64,000 bases of DNA. Origin: Phallusia mammillata (Eukaryota; Chordata; Ascidiacea; Phlebobranchia; Ascidiidae). The notes under the pieces are model-generated. The model saw only the letters and a list, made by a program, of their open reading frames with translations, made no database searches and was not told the DNA's origin. Positions 1 to 12,831 of the stretch are shown one piece after another; positions within the stretch are counted from its first letter, which is position 1, and every line of letters starts with the position of its first letter. The stretch is taken from the NCBI GenBank assembly GCA_003260075.1, contig QLIY01000848.1, forward strand, positions 1 through 64,000. The letters run 5' to 3'. Both the position numbers and the translations under genes were made by a program.

Positions 1-267
1 GCAAGTACTGGATACAGATGGTTCTTTAAATGTGGTAACTGATTTGAGCTTCATGTATAACCTTTAAAAACTCTTTATAGAGGCTTGTTGTCATACCTTA
101 TTTTCCGACTAAGCATCAAATACAGTAATGTTGTTCTGGAAACAAATCAAAATTATCTAATGTCGACTACAACAAACTTATGTCAAAACTTGTATCTTTA
201 TGTCATTTAACTACTGAATACTGTGTTAAAAAACTGTACTAATCCGACTTTCTGACATTTTTTGCAG

Positions 268-3200
268 GTGAAATTAATGGCATGTTTCAAATGCCGCTAA
301 CAAACACTGGAGCATCAGTTTTGACTGATTCTGTGTACGGTGGTGACAATGAAGTAAGTATGATGCCACTGGCAGAACCAGTTGACAAACCAGCCTTTGA
401 AATCTTCTGTGACGATGAAACTGATGAGCAACAGATGCCATTGAAGTTCAACATATTCAAAGACGACGACAAATCAGAAGATTCTGAAAACATGTAAATA
501 CTTTTTGTGGGGGGGGGGGGGCATTGTGCAAGTACTAGACACAGATGGTTCTTTAAATGTGGTAACTGATTCGAGCTTCATGTATAACCTTTAAAAACTC
601 TTTATAGAGGCTTGTTGTCATACCTTATTTTCGGACTAAGCATCAAACACAGTGATGTTGTTCTGGAAATAAATCAAAATTATCTAATGTCGACTACAAC
701 AAACTGATTTCAAAATAGCTAGTTTGATTAAACATTATCTTGTGGTTTAGTATTTTTCTTCCTTGTATCTTTATGTCATTTAACCACTGAATACTGTGTT
801 GAAAAAACTGTACTAATACGACTTTCTGACATTTTTTGCAGGTGAAATTAATGGCATGTTTCAAATGGGGGGGGGGCGACTAAGCATCAAATACAGTAAT
901 GTTGTTCTGGAAACAAATCAAAATTATCTAATGTCGACTACAACAAACTTATGTCAAAACTTGTATCTTTATGTCATTTAACTACTGAATACTGTGTTAA
1001 AAAACTGTACTAATCCGACTTTCTGACATTTTTTGCAGGTGAAATTAATGGCATGTTTCAAATGCCGCTAACAAACACTGGAGCATCAGTTTTGACTGAT
1101 TCTGTGTACGGTGGTGACAATGAAGTAAGTATGATGCCACTGGCAGAACCAGTTGACAAACCAGCCTTTGAAATCTTTTGTGACGATGAAACAGATGAAC
1201 AACAGATGCCGTTGAAGTTCAACATATTCAAAGACGATGACAAATCAGAAGATTCTGAAAACATGTAAATACTTTTTGTTGACCTTTAAAGGCAGTGTTG
1301 TTTGAAGCTGATTTTAATTGTAACAAACAATACCATTACTTGTTGTTGTTAAGAAAGCCTGTTGAAGTTATGTTTAAAAACTTATCACAGTATCCCAGAC
1401 CAAGGGCAAGTGTTTGATATTTTCCAAATTCTAAATTGCAGTGTTTGGCAAGTGTGTAAGCATTTACATCTCAATAGGTTTATTAATTGCAACTTTCTGA
1501 CTCTTATTCATTTTGAATTATGTTTAATCACAAGAAAATCACAAGAAAAACAACCACCTTCCGGGGGGGGGGACCGTGTTTGGCAAGTGTGTAAGAATTT
1601 ACATCTCGATAGGTTTATTAATTGCAACTTTCTGACTCTTATTCATTTCGAATTATGTTTAATCACAAGAAAATCACAAGAAAAACAACCACCTTCCTAA
1701 AATAATGAAACACAATACAGAAAGCAACTGTTTAAACTCCAACACTTTAGCAAATGGTCTTGATAGGGTGTTGTTTATGGAAAATAAACTAATATTGGTG
1801 GGATATATTTTTGCAGCCCAACTCCCGGTTATGTGTCTCCACCAAAGCGACATAATTTGTCAGGAATCTTGCAACCTGCTGTCGGATTTGAGCTAGCTGA
1901 CCCTGATGAAGATAGCCAGGAAGAAGTAAGTTCGGTCTGTGTATTTTGAAACCAACTCGTACTGCAAACTAAACAAAGTTGCAATGTAAAAAGGAAATCG
2001 AGTTGACTAGTTAACATTCTCAGGAATTTTATTAAGACTTGGTGGAGCAAAGGCTTTGTTTTTGGCAGGAGTCAGAGTCAGTTTACGCAAAATTAGGTAG
2101 AGTCTGCCTGTCTGAGTCTTTTTTCCTTTTTTACCTAAATCAAATTACTATCCTGTTCAAAACCTTTGTAGGCGTATGCCTCTTTTCTATCATAACGGCA
2201 TGCCCCAGTTGCAAAAATAGAAACAAAACATTGTTTTCATGGGTCAAGCAAGAGACAGCTTTGATCGGATAATGAAACCAGCGGCAACCATAACCCAACA
2301 TAATTTGTGAACAGGGTTTACTTTTTGTCATGATTTCCCACGTAATATCTCACAGTAAAGTCATTAGGAACTGCTACCATTGTCCTTGTGGTTACAGGAA
2401 GATGACAACATTGTAGGCGTCGAACCACTTCTCACCGTAGAACCTGCTCCAACTTTTCTTGATGATGTTACAATTGCTGCGGGCCAAAATCTACCGGGAG
2501 AAACTAATCTACCCCTAAATCAACTGCAAGGTACAGAAAAGTTTTAAACCACGATTGCAACCCATTACAAAATGACAAACAGCACAAGTGTTATTTACCA
2601 TGCAATAAAATTGATATGCTCAGTTTGTACATATAACTTAGGTGCACAACTCAAAACTTTTTTTACACTATGCTTTATTTTATCATACAATTGTCATATG
2701 TTTCAAAACAATGAAAGAAAATAAGAAAAGCATTCGACTGAAGGGCAAGTTCATGAACTTTTTAGTCACAGTACCTGTTTTTACAGAGGCTATTTCAGAC
2801 CAGTGGAGGCCAATATTTTGCCTGTGGGTCCCATGTGGTCACCCTTTAAGGATACCAATTTGTGAAAATGTTTAGTAATTGTTTCTCACATATATGGTAT
2901 TTGCATGCAGACATTCCATGCACTTCATCCAACAATTTGACCAACTCATACCAAGCCAACAGGTCGGCAATGTCAACAACCAACAAGTTTGACGACTCAA
3001 TACAAATTAACTTTGGAAACAGGAACAAAATTTCGGCAGAAAGCACTACATATTGGCAGGTACAGTGATCTTCTCATTATTATTTTACAAAACATTGAGC
3101 TGATGGTTTCTTAACTTATTTTACACGCACATTCCAGGGTTCTGCCATACACGATGTTACGAAACAAGATGTGATTGAAAAGACTGTAAACCCGCCGCAA

Positions 3201-6200
3201 GAGGTCACCAGTGAGGCAAACTGCACAGAAATTGGTAACCAGCAGCAGGGTGTAAAGAAATTAAGGTTGGTTTAATCTAAACGAAACAGATTGTCCATGC
3301 TATGTTGCAGTGCGCGGCTAAGTGTGTTATGACGTCATTAGCATACGTATCGAGTGTAATGGTTGGTATTCTTTGAAAGTAAAATCAAAATGCCAGAGTG
3401 CTGGAATATGGTGAAGCCATTTTGTTGCAGACGTTTTACCAATTGCTGTTGCTTCTTCGAGTGCAAGAGATTTTTCAAATAGATGCAACATTATGTATTC
3501 TCGACATTGCCTCCCGAAAATTTTAACTTTTTATGAGATAGGTTTCTAATAAGAAAAAACGTCTTCTCTTAGCAATTTGGCTGAGATGAAGTTACTGATG
3601 TCTCGAACTGCAACGGAAACTATCTTCACAGACCAAATTACTAGTCAACCTGTATAAGTCCGAGCGATTTTTAAACCACTCATTATGCGTTTAGTCCCAT
3701 CTTGGAGGCAAGTTACGAATATGAGAAGTCGGTCCAATCCAGATCCCGTTTGACCTCTTCAGAAACGGACGGACAGGCCAGCGTTGCCATAACAACCACC
3801 GGCAAATCATTCATACACCCTCCCACCATTAATCGCAAGCCATTAGGCGAGCTGTCTGCGATCACATATGACCCCATGAAAACTTCCACTGCACCGACTA
3901 TGTACGACATGGGTAAGTTGACTCTCGTTTAGCCGTAGTATTAGCTGCAAAGTTGTTGAGAATCTTTGTAAACACATAAAAATAGTAACTTTAGGTGGAC
4001 TATATTAAATGTCCATGTTTTTTGTTTCATTTTTATTCCCAGTGGACGACAACGCCTGAATGCGTTATGTTCATAAAGAGTCCTGCGTTTGTTATTAGTG
4101 AATAGTCAATTAAATCATTTTTATTTATTTTTTGACTTGGACAGTCCGTGACCACAATGTAGTTTAACCTATTACGAACAGGGCAATACGAGCGACAGAG
4201 ATAGGATTAGAACCCTCAACCTTGTAAACACATAGCGCTTACGCTAACCACTCGGCTATTGTAATATTGATTGACATGTTGTGCAAAACGCATGCATGGC
4301 AAATCCTTACAATGTCTTTTTCATAACATTTGCCGCCGAAAATTTACAAAGCGAACGTAGATGGAGGAAGAAAAAGCTGTACTATGATGTATGTATACTA
4401 TACACATGCACACTCCGTCCAAACTCGATTTGGTTACTTCATGTCCCTATTTTAGCACATCTTTTCATTGGAACAACAATTCATGTTTTCACACAACAAT
4501 TGTCCTACACAGTGATACTATTACAGCTGTTATAAAAACCACATCCTGCATTTTTCGATACAGAGCCCGAGTTTTCTTCATTTATGCCTCATCAAGGGAT
4601 TAGCAAACTTCAGTTACATAATGACAACGACGAAACAACAACGTCTTACTCTCCGATGTGTCTTCCAGTGCTTAACAATACCAGTATTCACCCAATTGAA
4701 CTCAACCCTGATGCCATCATGGAAGACGAGCTATGCGATCAGATGTCAACCAGTAAGTTAAAAACTCTTTAAACTTACTAAAAAGGATGTTTATCATTTT
4801 CCATTATGTTGAATATATGATATGTGGGTACCGAAAATAAAGCAATTTTATGCAATAGAATACACATATAAAACGTATTAAAATAGTATTGTAATGTTAA
4901 CACGAAACGAAGATGTGCTGACAAAAACTGTTTGCACATACGTTGAACATAAGCCTTCTTTGCATCGGTATGACTAGTGCTCAATGGAACACCGGTTGAA
5001 AATAACTGGTTTAACACAATGGGCTTAAACAGCAAATAAGAATGTAATTGCGTGGGCCTGTTGCTCACTATACAGTGTGTATATACAGTAGTTGTGTATG
5101 ACCTTGTTCATTTTATTGCATTGTTGGAAAATTTCGTTTGGTGTTCCGCAAGAATATTTTAATGCATACAGTGTTCCGTGGCTCAAAAAGGTGTAGAAAA
5201 ACACTGGTGTAACTAAATTCATGCATTAATCCAAGGTCTACAAATTGCCCCGCCTCCCGACCACAGTGTGTTCGACGTGACAACGTTTTTGTCAGAAACC
5301 AACAATCTGACGGTGAGCGGTCGTCTCACCATAGTGGAGGATCCCTGGGATGAAGAACTTCTCAACCGCTTACTACCTCCACAGTTTGCTAAGAACCTGC
5401 ATGTCATACACGGCAAAACCCCAGTGGCGAGAAAGGGCAGTACGCTAAACCTCGGTGAGTCAAAAGCATTTTTTTATTTTTTTCACAGGTGTTTAAATAA
5501 GCGTTGTAAGTCGGCTCGGTCTTAAGTTTAAATAAAACAGGTTTGGTTAGGGTTTGGCTTCACACAATTTGTGTCTTAACTTTACGTTGGAAAGTCTAAA
5601 AAGATACTATCGGGCTTTTTTATTTGGTATAAATATCAGTTATGGCCCGATTATACGTTTGATACAGTTTTTTTCAATACAGGATACAGTTTAAGTTAAC
5701 GGTGTGTTTTAAACCTGTTTTAATAGTGCAAAGCTGTTTAATGTCAAGCAGAACTTGAAACGCTTTAAACTGATACACAGTTTTTCTCTGTAGTTTAAGT
5801 GAACGCCGCACTTCAAAGCCTTAATCTGTCAAGTTGTAATGCTATAGAAACGTTTAAGGCGGTTTGCTTAACATTCACTTGTCATTACAGGAGATACGAC
5901 TTACCATCTAGCAGACATGCTTGGACGTGGTGGGTTTGCTAAAGTCTATAAGGCAACGGTTGAAGGCAAAAGCAACACAATTGCCGCTGTCAAGGTACGG
6001 AAACCACATGTTACTGATATTTCCCCTCAATGAGTAAATGTACAGTGAGCCAATCTTGATTTTAAGTGGTTAGCTAGGGCACGTGATCCGCAACAACGTT
6101 TTGATTGGTCAGAGCATTTGAGTTGCGGCTGAAACTAGGCACAACTAAAGCTAAAATAGTCGATCAGAACGTTCCTAAGGCCAAGATGTTGGACATGTTT

Positions 6201-9157
6201 TTAATAGTTTCTCTTATATTTTCTTGACCTGGGATAAGCAGTTTCAAAGACGGCGAATTATTACGTCATATAGCCCTTTGTTATGTTTTATTACATCACA
6301 GATTCAGTCTCCACCCCATATATGGGAGAGCTACATCGTATCAGAGGCAAAACGAAGATGTAATTCCGACAGTTTTCGATCTTCTCTCCTGCAAATCCAC
6401 GCAACAAGTGTCTTCCCCGAAGCTTCGTTTATCGTCAGCGAGTTTTTGTCGGGAGGAACTCTTCTGGTAAGCTTATTGATGAAATTAGGCCGTGTTTGTA
6501 CTTGTTTAGAGCTACTTGTGCACTGTTAACTTCATAGCACGAAAAACAGAAATTGTACTATTACAATACTTGCGATATAAAGTATGGGTCAACAACTGCA
6601 CTGCGGACCGTTTTAAAACTGAAATTTTATCGCGGGGGGGGGGATCCGGGGGAACTCTTCTGGTAAGCTTATTGAGGGAATTAGGCCGTGGTTGTACTTG
6701 TTTTTTTAAGCATTACACTAGAGCTGCTTGTGCACTGTCAACTTCATAGCACGAAAAACAGAAATTGTACTAATACAATAGTGGCGATATAAAGTAGGGG
6801 TCAACAACTGCACTGCGGACCGTTTTAAAACTGAAATTTTATCGCGGAACGACCTCTAAAAAAACAACAAATGTTCAGAAATCAGAATTTAATTCATAAC
6901 TTTCATTCAACGACAACGTTGAACGTCCCCTCACGTCTAGTCTGGTGCAATTTGCCCATATAATTTCTAAGCATTATACTTACACTTTAGTGAATATTTC
7001 TTGTGGACAAACTGTTACCAATCGTTACCTGCAAATGTAATGTGTTGTATAGTTTGATTTCAACATTTTGATCAGAGACATTGGTGCTATATCTAGTTGT
7101 TAAAACACATACAAAATATATCACTTTGTGGCTGTTAACATTGATTTTTGAATGCAGGAGTTCGTGAGGGATTGCGCTGTTCATTCACGTGTCATTGACG
7201 ACATTGACATCACCTTCAAGGTCATGAAGATCGTGAATTCGCTTCACGAAGCTGGGATTATTCACGGTGATATCAAACCCGATAACTTTATGGTGGTCTC
7301 AGAAAGAGAGTAAGTGGCGAAATGAGTTTGTTTTTTGTATGTAAACCTGCTCATAAGTCACGTGATAAAAATACTTTAGTTTAAATCGTTTCTGTAATTG
7401 TGTTAATTTTCCGTTTTCTGTGGCTGATGCCATATTCAGTGATGAGTTTTTTGCATAATTTTTCCTAAAACTACCGTCGCGTACTCGGTGGTTTAGCATT
7501 TTGAAAAGTTTGGTCGTCTTTTTTGCGACTGTTTTGGATCGTGATTTTTTTTAGCCATTTTTGTTAAAAACGCAATAAATTATCCAATGGCAACATAAAG
7601 GCTATGTTTTAAACGAAGTCGGATAATTTTTTACCGACCCCACAGCCTTGTTTCAACAGCATATACAACCACATGTATATCCACACGTTTCAACACAACA
7701 ACCTGAATAACACGGTTTCATGTTTTCATTTCTAGTCCTTGCAAAGGAAGGCTCGGTCCTCTCGCTCCTGTGCTGAAACTGATAGATTTCGGACGAGCTA
7801 TCGACATGAAAGCTTTTCCAGCTGGGACCGCATTCAAGAAGAATTGCGGAACCAGTGGGTTCGTCTGTTCGCAAATGATGGACAAACTTCCATGGAATTA
7901 TCACGTATGCATAATTAAGTTCTGATTTTTAACTTATGGTCAATGTGGAAACATCTTGTTGTTTGTATTTATGCCTAAAGCTGTAAGTAGGTTTCGGCAC
8001 GCTAATTAAATTTTAATGGCGAGTAATTTTCGGTTTCATATTTTAGTAAAGTTTGACATAAAAAAAACTATTAAGTCGTTTATTTTCAGTTTGTTACGAA
8101 ATAGTGTCAAAACCGTATGCTAAACATACGAATATGTTTGCTTACCAACAACTATACAAATCAGCTGGCACAACCACTAGTAATGTTGGCACGCTAAGCC
8201 ATTATGTCGACTTAACATGTGTGTTTAAAAGGTACGGATTTATGCTACTTTTCGACCTCTGCGCTTAAAGTCAAAGAACCACTGAGCTTCTATATAGTAA
8301 CCACAATTTCATTGCGAAAGAATAAACAAATCGCTGGTTGGAAAGCTCCCTTTAACAAATTGTGGTCTAGTGTTTCTTATAGATATTTAAACTGGACTCT
8401 TTTCAACAGACTGATTTCCATGGCCTGGCTGGTACTATTCACGTTGTCCTTTACAATTGCTATATGACGATCATTAAGCAAAACAGCGGAGAGTGGAGCA
8501 TTACAAAGAGTTTTCCCAGGTATGTTTTGCCCAACGCTAAATTCTGGTAGAGGGGGCGAAAAGTTTGACCAAGATGAAAATGGGTGATGTAAGGTTGATG
8601 AATAAAATAATATCCAAACAGTATTGGGAAATCCAGTATGGGCAATCAATACATTTTTGTTGGGCAAAAATTGGGCAATTTTTTGTACACATTTAAAACG
8701 ACAGACAGCCCTAAATTGATTTTGTTTTGAACTCTTTTGCTAGGTATATGGGTTATAAAAGTGGTATAAACAAAATTTAGTCGATGCGCCCAGCTTCTTT
8801 GTGTCGTGGGCACATTGCATGATACAAAATAAACCACGAATTCAAAACCACTATTGACTCGAGTCTTACCCTTTTTTTGTAATAAAACAGGGACCACATT
8901 GGAAACGTTGTTCGAGCTTAGTTTGTTGGGAAACGGTTTCTAATATTCCAGTTTTCTCGAAAAAGCGCAACTACTTGTTGAGTACTCGTACCATTTGCGG
9001 GTGTATTATGGTTCCATCTTTTTGCAGGGGAAACCGTCACCTGTGGTCAAGTTTTTTCAAATCGCTACTTAACGTTTCAACCCCAAAAGACGAACTTCCA
9101 TTTGTTGATTCACCTCTTCCAAATCTACTTCAACTGTTTGGCGAAGCGGCCACTTAA
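268..9157 (+). CDS. BUB1: BUB1/BUBR1-family mitotic checkpoint kinase, 5'-partial, 14 exons
   Basis: Spindle-assembly-checkpoint kinase that acts at kinetochores. Exons read by GT-AG sites with consistent phases: 268-493, 1817-1925, 2398-2530, 2911-3059, 3138-3265, 3695-3912, 4564-4752, 5236-5454, 5891-5994, 6302-6466, 7158-7309, 7736-7904, 8410-8519 and 9028-9157 (TAA). They give about 732 residues; the N-terminal TPR and GLEBS parts lie upstream of the window. Seen: two ABBA-type motifs (FEIFCD at 396-413, FNIFKD at 447-464), a KKLSPILEAS segment across 3265/3695, DPWDEELLNRLL before the kinase, glycine loop GRGGFAKV, lysine in AAVK, catalytic HGDIKPDNF, DFG, activation segment CGTSGF, and a C-terminal lobe ending in LLQLFGEAAT. 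Human BUB1 has DLG where this has DFG, so the kinase looks catalytically intact. The call BUB1 rather than BUBR1 is less certain, because non-vertebrate chordates may carry a single undivided gene. Exons 1, 10 (end), 13 and 14 have extra copies nearby. Confidence 0.93.
523..866 (+). repeat. Second version of the first BUB1 exon region (partial, allele-like)
   Basis: After the G run at 509-521 the sequence returns to that at the window start and repeats it with scattered substitutions. It carries an extra segment of about 55 bases (about 715-765) absent from the other versions. It ends just inside the exon at a second G run (867-876), so only the acceptor and the first codons are present. It is best explained as the other haplotype placed in series. 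Confidence 0.8.
877..1268 (+). repeat. Third version of the first BUB1 exon region, complete exon 1039-1264
   Basis: Repeats 105-497 almost exactly, including the acceptor, both ABBA-type motifs and the GTAAAT donor. The few coding differences (for example at 1164 and 1192-1212) are silent: the encoded 71-residue stretch is identical to that of 282-497. This copy is directly followed by the unique sequence leading to the next exon, so it may be the true genomic one, with 268-493 the displaced copy. Confidence 0.8.
1441..1700 (+). repeat. Intronic direct duplication around a G run
   Basis: The stretch 1441-1560 (from GTGTTTGGCAAGTGTGTAAG) is repeated at 1577-1696 with very few changes, with the G run 1563-1572 at the join. 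It lies in the intron between the first two kinase exons and makes a 112-codon spurious open frame. Confidence 0.85.
4019..4260 (-). mobile_element. tRNA-derived SINE, copy 1, in a BUB1 intron
   Basis: Read on the minus strand it begins with a tRNA-like head: A box GCCGAGTGGTTAGC and B box GGTTCTAATCC. It continues with a body containing CATAACGCATTCAGGCGT and ends in the tail AATAAAAATGAAACAAA. Head, body and tail all recur in the + strand copy at 12832-13126, so this is one SINE family. The body between B box and tail is diverged and partly deleted relative to the second copy. A functional tRNA gene is excluded because the 3' acceptor half is missing. Confidence 0.82.
6634..6860 (+). repeat. 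Duplicated end of BUB1 exon 10 and its intron start
   Basis: Following the G run 6634-6643, the last codons of the 6302-6466 exon (GGAACTCTTCTG) and its GTAAGC donor recur at about 6651-6669. Some 190 bases of intron follow that nearly match 6467-6660. The exon copy lacks its acceptor and is not usable on its own. Confidence 0.8.
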
Positions 9158-9791
9158 AAGCACTTTGTGCCAAAGGTTTTCTATCAGTAGAAAAGCACGT
9201 GAGGACTTTGTGTAGTTACACTGCTGCCAATATTTTACGGTTCTTCGTCATTTAAGGTTTATATACTTTTTTGCTTGTGCAAACCCTATTGGCGTTGTTC
9301 TTTACTTTGTGAATACGTTGTCCGTATCATTTTACCGATGTATTTCTTACAGCTGTTCGCTTGTGTATTTTACGTGAAGTACAAGTGTTGCAGGTCATTT
9401 GGCCTTGTTTTTAGCTACTAGTGACTGTAGGAAAATCTACACAGCTTGCAAAAGTAATTTAGGCCTAAAACTTTGGCACTTTTTGACAACTCGTACCAGT
9501 GTAGAACAGTTTAAACTGTTTCTATCGGTTACAAAGAGATCCATATTGAAAACAGTTCAAACATTTGAATTTTGTTGCACAAAATCATGTCAAACGAAAT
9601 ACAAATATAAACAAGGGAGCAACATATAGCAAACAAAGGACTCCACTGAGATAACTACACTATCTCTTTATTTAGATGTTTCCTACAAGCGTTTAATTGA
9701 AAACGGGCCTGGTTTATCACCAATTATTAGTATTTTACTTCAAAGCCATTAAACAACAACACAAGTACAAAATCAGCGTTGGGGGGGGGGG

Positions 9792-11640
9792 TCAATGTGG
9801 AAACTGCATGTTATCTGTACTTAATGCTTAAAGTTGTGAGTTGAGTTTTCATGGCACAGTTTTAGAGAATTGAAACTATCACATCGCTTGTTTTCAGTTT
9901 AATCGTACCAAAGGCGCAGACTACACATACGAATATAGTTGCCTTCCAATTACTTTACAAATCATCTGGTACAAACCACTATAACACACAGTAACGTTGG
10001 CACGATATAAGCCAATATCATTTAGACATCACAAGTAAACAGGCGCGGTGTTTAAAAGATTGCCGACCCATGGGTTACACCAATTAAGATGCTTTTCGGT
10101 CATCGTGTTCGTTAACGATACAACCTGAAATGTTAAAATCCAGTTGCAGTAAATTGCTTCAAGCCAAATAACCACCAAACTTGTACACAGTTTTCATTTG
10201 TTTGGAAACATTGACCAAGCCTTGCATTAACCCTTGTACTCTTGTCCATAGACTGATTTCCATGGCCTGGCTGGTACTATTCATGTTGTTCTTTACAACT
10301 GCTATATGACGATCATTAAACAAAATAGCGGAGAGTGGAGCATTACGAAGAGTTTTCCCAGGTATGTGTAGCCTAACGCTGAATTCTGGTAGAGGGTGCG
10401 AAAAGTTTGACCAAGATGGGGGTGTGAATTATTATGTAAAGTTGATGAATAAAATTTTATCGAAACAGTATTGAGCAATCCAGTATTGGCAATCAATACA
10501 TTTTTTGTATTAGGCAATTTTTTGTACACATTTAAAACAACAGACAACCTTGAACTGATTTGTTTTGACCTAGAACCCTTTGCTGTACGTATATCGATTC
10601 TAAAAGTGGTAAAAACGAATTTGGATGTGTCCAGCTTGCATACTTTTTTGGGGCACATTCATGACACAACATAAGCCATGGACTAAAAGGAACTGCTAAA
10701 TCTAATCTCAGTCTTTGTAATAAAACCATAGCCACATTGGTTTATTTTTGGCACGAAACGCCGTTTGAGCCTAGTTTGCTAATAAACGGTGTATGATATG
10801 CCTGTTTTCTCAAAAAAGCGGATTGTACTTGTTGAATACTCTTGCCATTTGCGGGTGTATTTATGGTTCTATGTTTTGCAGGGGAAACCGTCACCTGTGG
10901 TCAAGTTTTTTCAAATCGCTGCTCAACGTTTCAACCCCAACAGACGAAAATCCATTTGTTGAGTCACCTCTACCCAATCTACTTCAACTGTTTGGTGAAG
11001 CGGCCACTTAAAAGCACTTTGTGCCAAAGGTTTTCTATCAGTAGAAAGACGCTTGAATATTACACCGCTGCCAAATTTTTACGGTTCTTCGTCATGTAAG
11101 GTTTATATACTTTTCTGCTTGTACAAACCCTATTGGCGCTGTTCTTTACTTTGTGAATACCTTGTCTGTATCATTTTATCCATGTATTTCTTACAGCTGT
11201 TTACTTGCGTAATTTACGTGAAGTACAAGTGTTGCAGGTTATTTGACCTTGTTTTTAACTATTGGTGACTGTTGGAAAATGTACACTACTTGCAAAAGTA
11301 GTTTGTGCCTAAAACTAGCAAATATTAGCATTTTCCACAACTCGTACCAGTGTAGAACAGTTTGAAACTGTTTCTGACGACTACAAAGAAACCCATATTG
11401 AATACAGATTTTTGCACTAAATTATGAAATGATAAGGCAGTTTTTTCGATAGTCGTATGTTCTTGTCAAACGAAGTACGAATATAATCAAGGGAGCAACA
11501 TATAGCAAACAAAGGACCAGGCTCCACTGAGATAACTACACTCTTTATTTAGTGGTTTCCTAGAAGCGTTTAATTAAAAACAGGCCTGGTTTATCACCAA
11601 TTAGTAGTGGTTAACTTCAAAACCATTAAATCACAACGCA
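9792..11640 (+). repeat. About 1.85-kb second copy of the BUB1 3' end, with the last two exons
   Basis: After the G run 9781-9791 the sequence from roughly 7940 onwards repeats with several percent divergence and indels. Both terminal exons are intact: 10252-10361 and 10882-11011 (stop). Their splice sites and reading phase match 8410-8519 and 9028-9157. Protein differences are few (for example KDELPFVDS versus TDENPFVES). Either an allelic contig placed in series or a real tandem duplication of the 3' end; the G run at the join favours the former. Confidence 0.85.
10252..11011 (+). other. BUB1: Alternative/duplicate copies of BUB1 exons 13 and 14
   Basis: Exon 10252-10361 encodes the TDFHGLAGTIHVVLYN segment of the kinase C-lobe identically to 8410-8519; its changes are silent. 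Exon 10882-11011 encodes the terminal 43 residues with a handful of replacements. Frames are open in both, so neither set shows decay. If the duplication were genomic, these could act as alternative 3' exons. Confidence 0.75.
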
Positions 11641-12831
11641 AGTACAAAATCAGCGTTGAAACCACACCTAATTTACACAAGTTGTTAATAATTAATCTGC
11701 GGTGGGCCCGTGGTTCATTTAGTTCAAACGACATGGTTCATTATATTAACTGTTCAAACATGCACTGTGAAAGGACGTTGGTCTTTACTTTCGTTGTAGA
11801 TATGTATCCGTATTACATACACAACTGCTACCTGGACGAAAATTCCTTTGTGTATACGACAAAAAATTTCGACATGCATTTGTCAGTAGATAAATTTTTA
11901 ATGACTGGATTTTAAATCACCTTCTTCTTGTGACGTTAATGTGACGATAGCTGCCGGAAAATGTTTTCCCATTTACCTGTTGTATATCATCAAGTTACAG
12001 TTGTTAATATTTATGGGTAATTTGATCGCCTTACGTTCATTTGAATTCAGAACAAAACTAGTCGAAGTACTGGTGCAGGAACACAGAGCGATACCACATC
12101 CATATTAATGTAACGTAGGCGGTGATAATCCTTCCTCTGGGGTATCAAATATTCTGTTAAATCAGGAATCGTATCGGTGTTCTAATGTTTTTCATTCGAC
12201 ACAAAATGACCTGTTCTAGCAAATCAAAAATTAATCGCACGCGCTAAAGTCGCCTGAAGCCTTCGTCTTGGGATTAACGCAAATCCGGATATTTACTTCA
12301 AAGACGGATTTTTCACCTCGACAAGCGCTAATCAGTTTTCGGCAGCAACGTTGCAAAGTGTAGATATCTCTTGGATCAGTTCACACTTCGAAAAAGCAAA
12401 ACCCATACTAAATTGGCGCTGGAAAAACATAAACTTAGAAAGGTTTACCACAAAACAATGTTTGTTAAACGTGTTGCAACGCGTCGTGTTTAACACCACA
12501 CCACAAAGACTATTATGGTATCAATTATTTAGTTCGTGTGATTAATTTTGCACAGTGTTTTGGTTAATTGAAAGCACAGATTTAAAGAGATTTAGTTTCG
12601 TTAAAGTGAAAAACTACTAGTGTTATTACACCAACGTACACTTATTCGCCATGATTTGATATTAGAAAACCTAAGGGTTCCTTTTCAACACAAGAATCGT
12701 GACACAATTAAAATGTCTTTTCGTAGTTTCTTTTCCGCTTGGCTTTGCTCGTAAAGAAGTTGAACAACATGTTTTTGTGGCTTTGAGCATAATGTGTACT
12801 TTTACACAAAATGAATTAACACAAGCCGTCA
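11641..12831. other. Intergenic stretch, no supportable gene
   Basis: It holds unconnected short open frames (for example 11607-11915 and 12351-12545) with no recognisable domain and no convincing splice partners. No RNA gene or further repeat was seen here. Confidence 0.5.

Noticed and set aside
287-493. Minus-strand open frame opposite the first kinase exon (and at 1058-1264)
   Set aside because: Shadow of the real coding exon on the + strand.
2788-2875. Possible extra kinase exon after a TTTTTACAG acceptor (EAISDQWRP...)
   Set aside because: No usable donor before its stop, and the exons at 2398-2530 and 2911-3059 join in phase without it.
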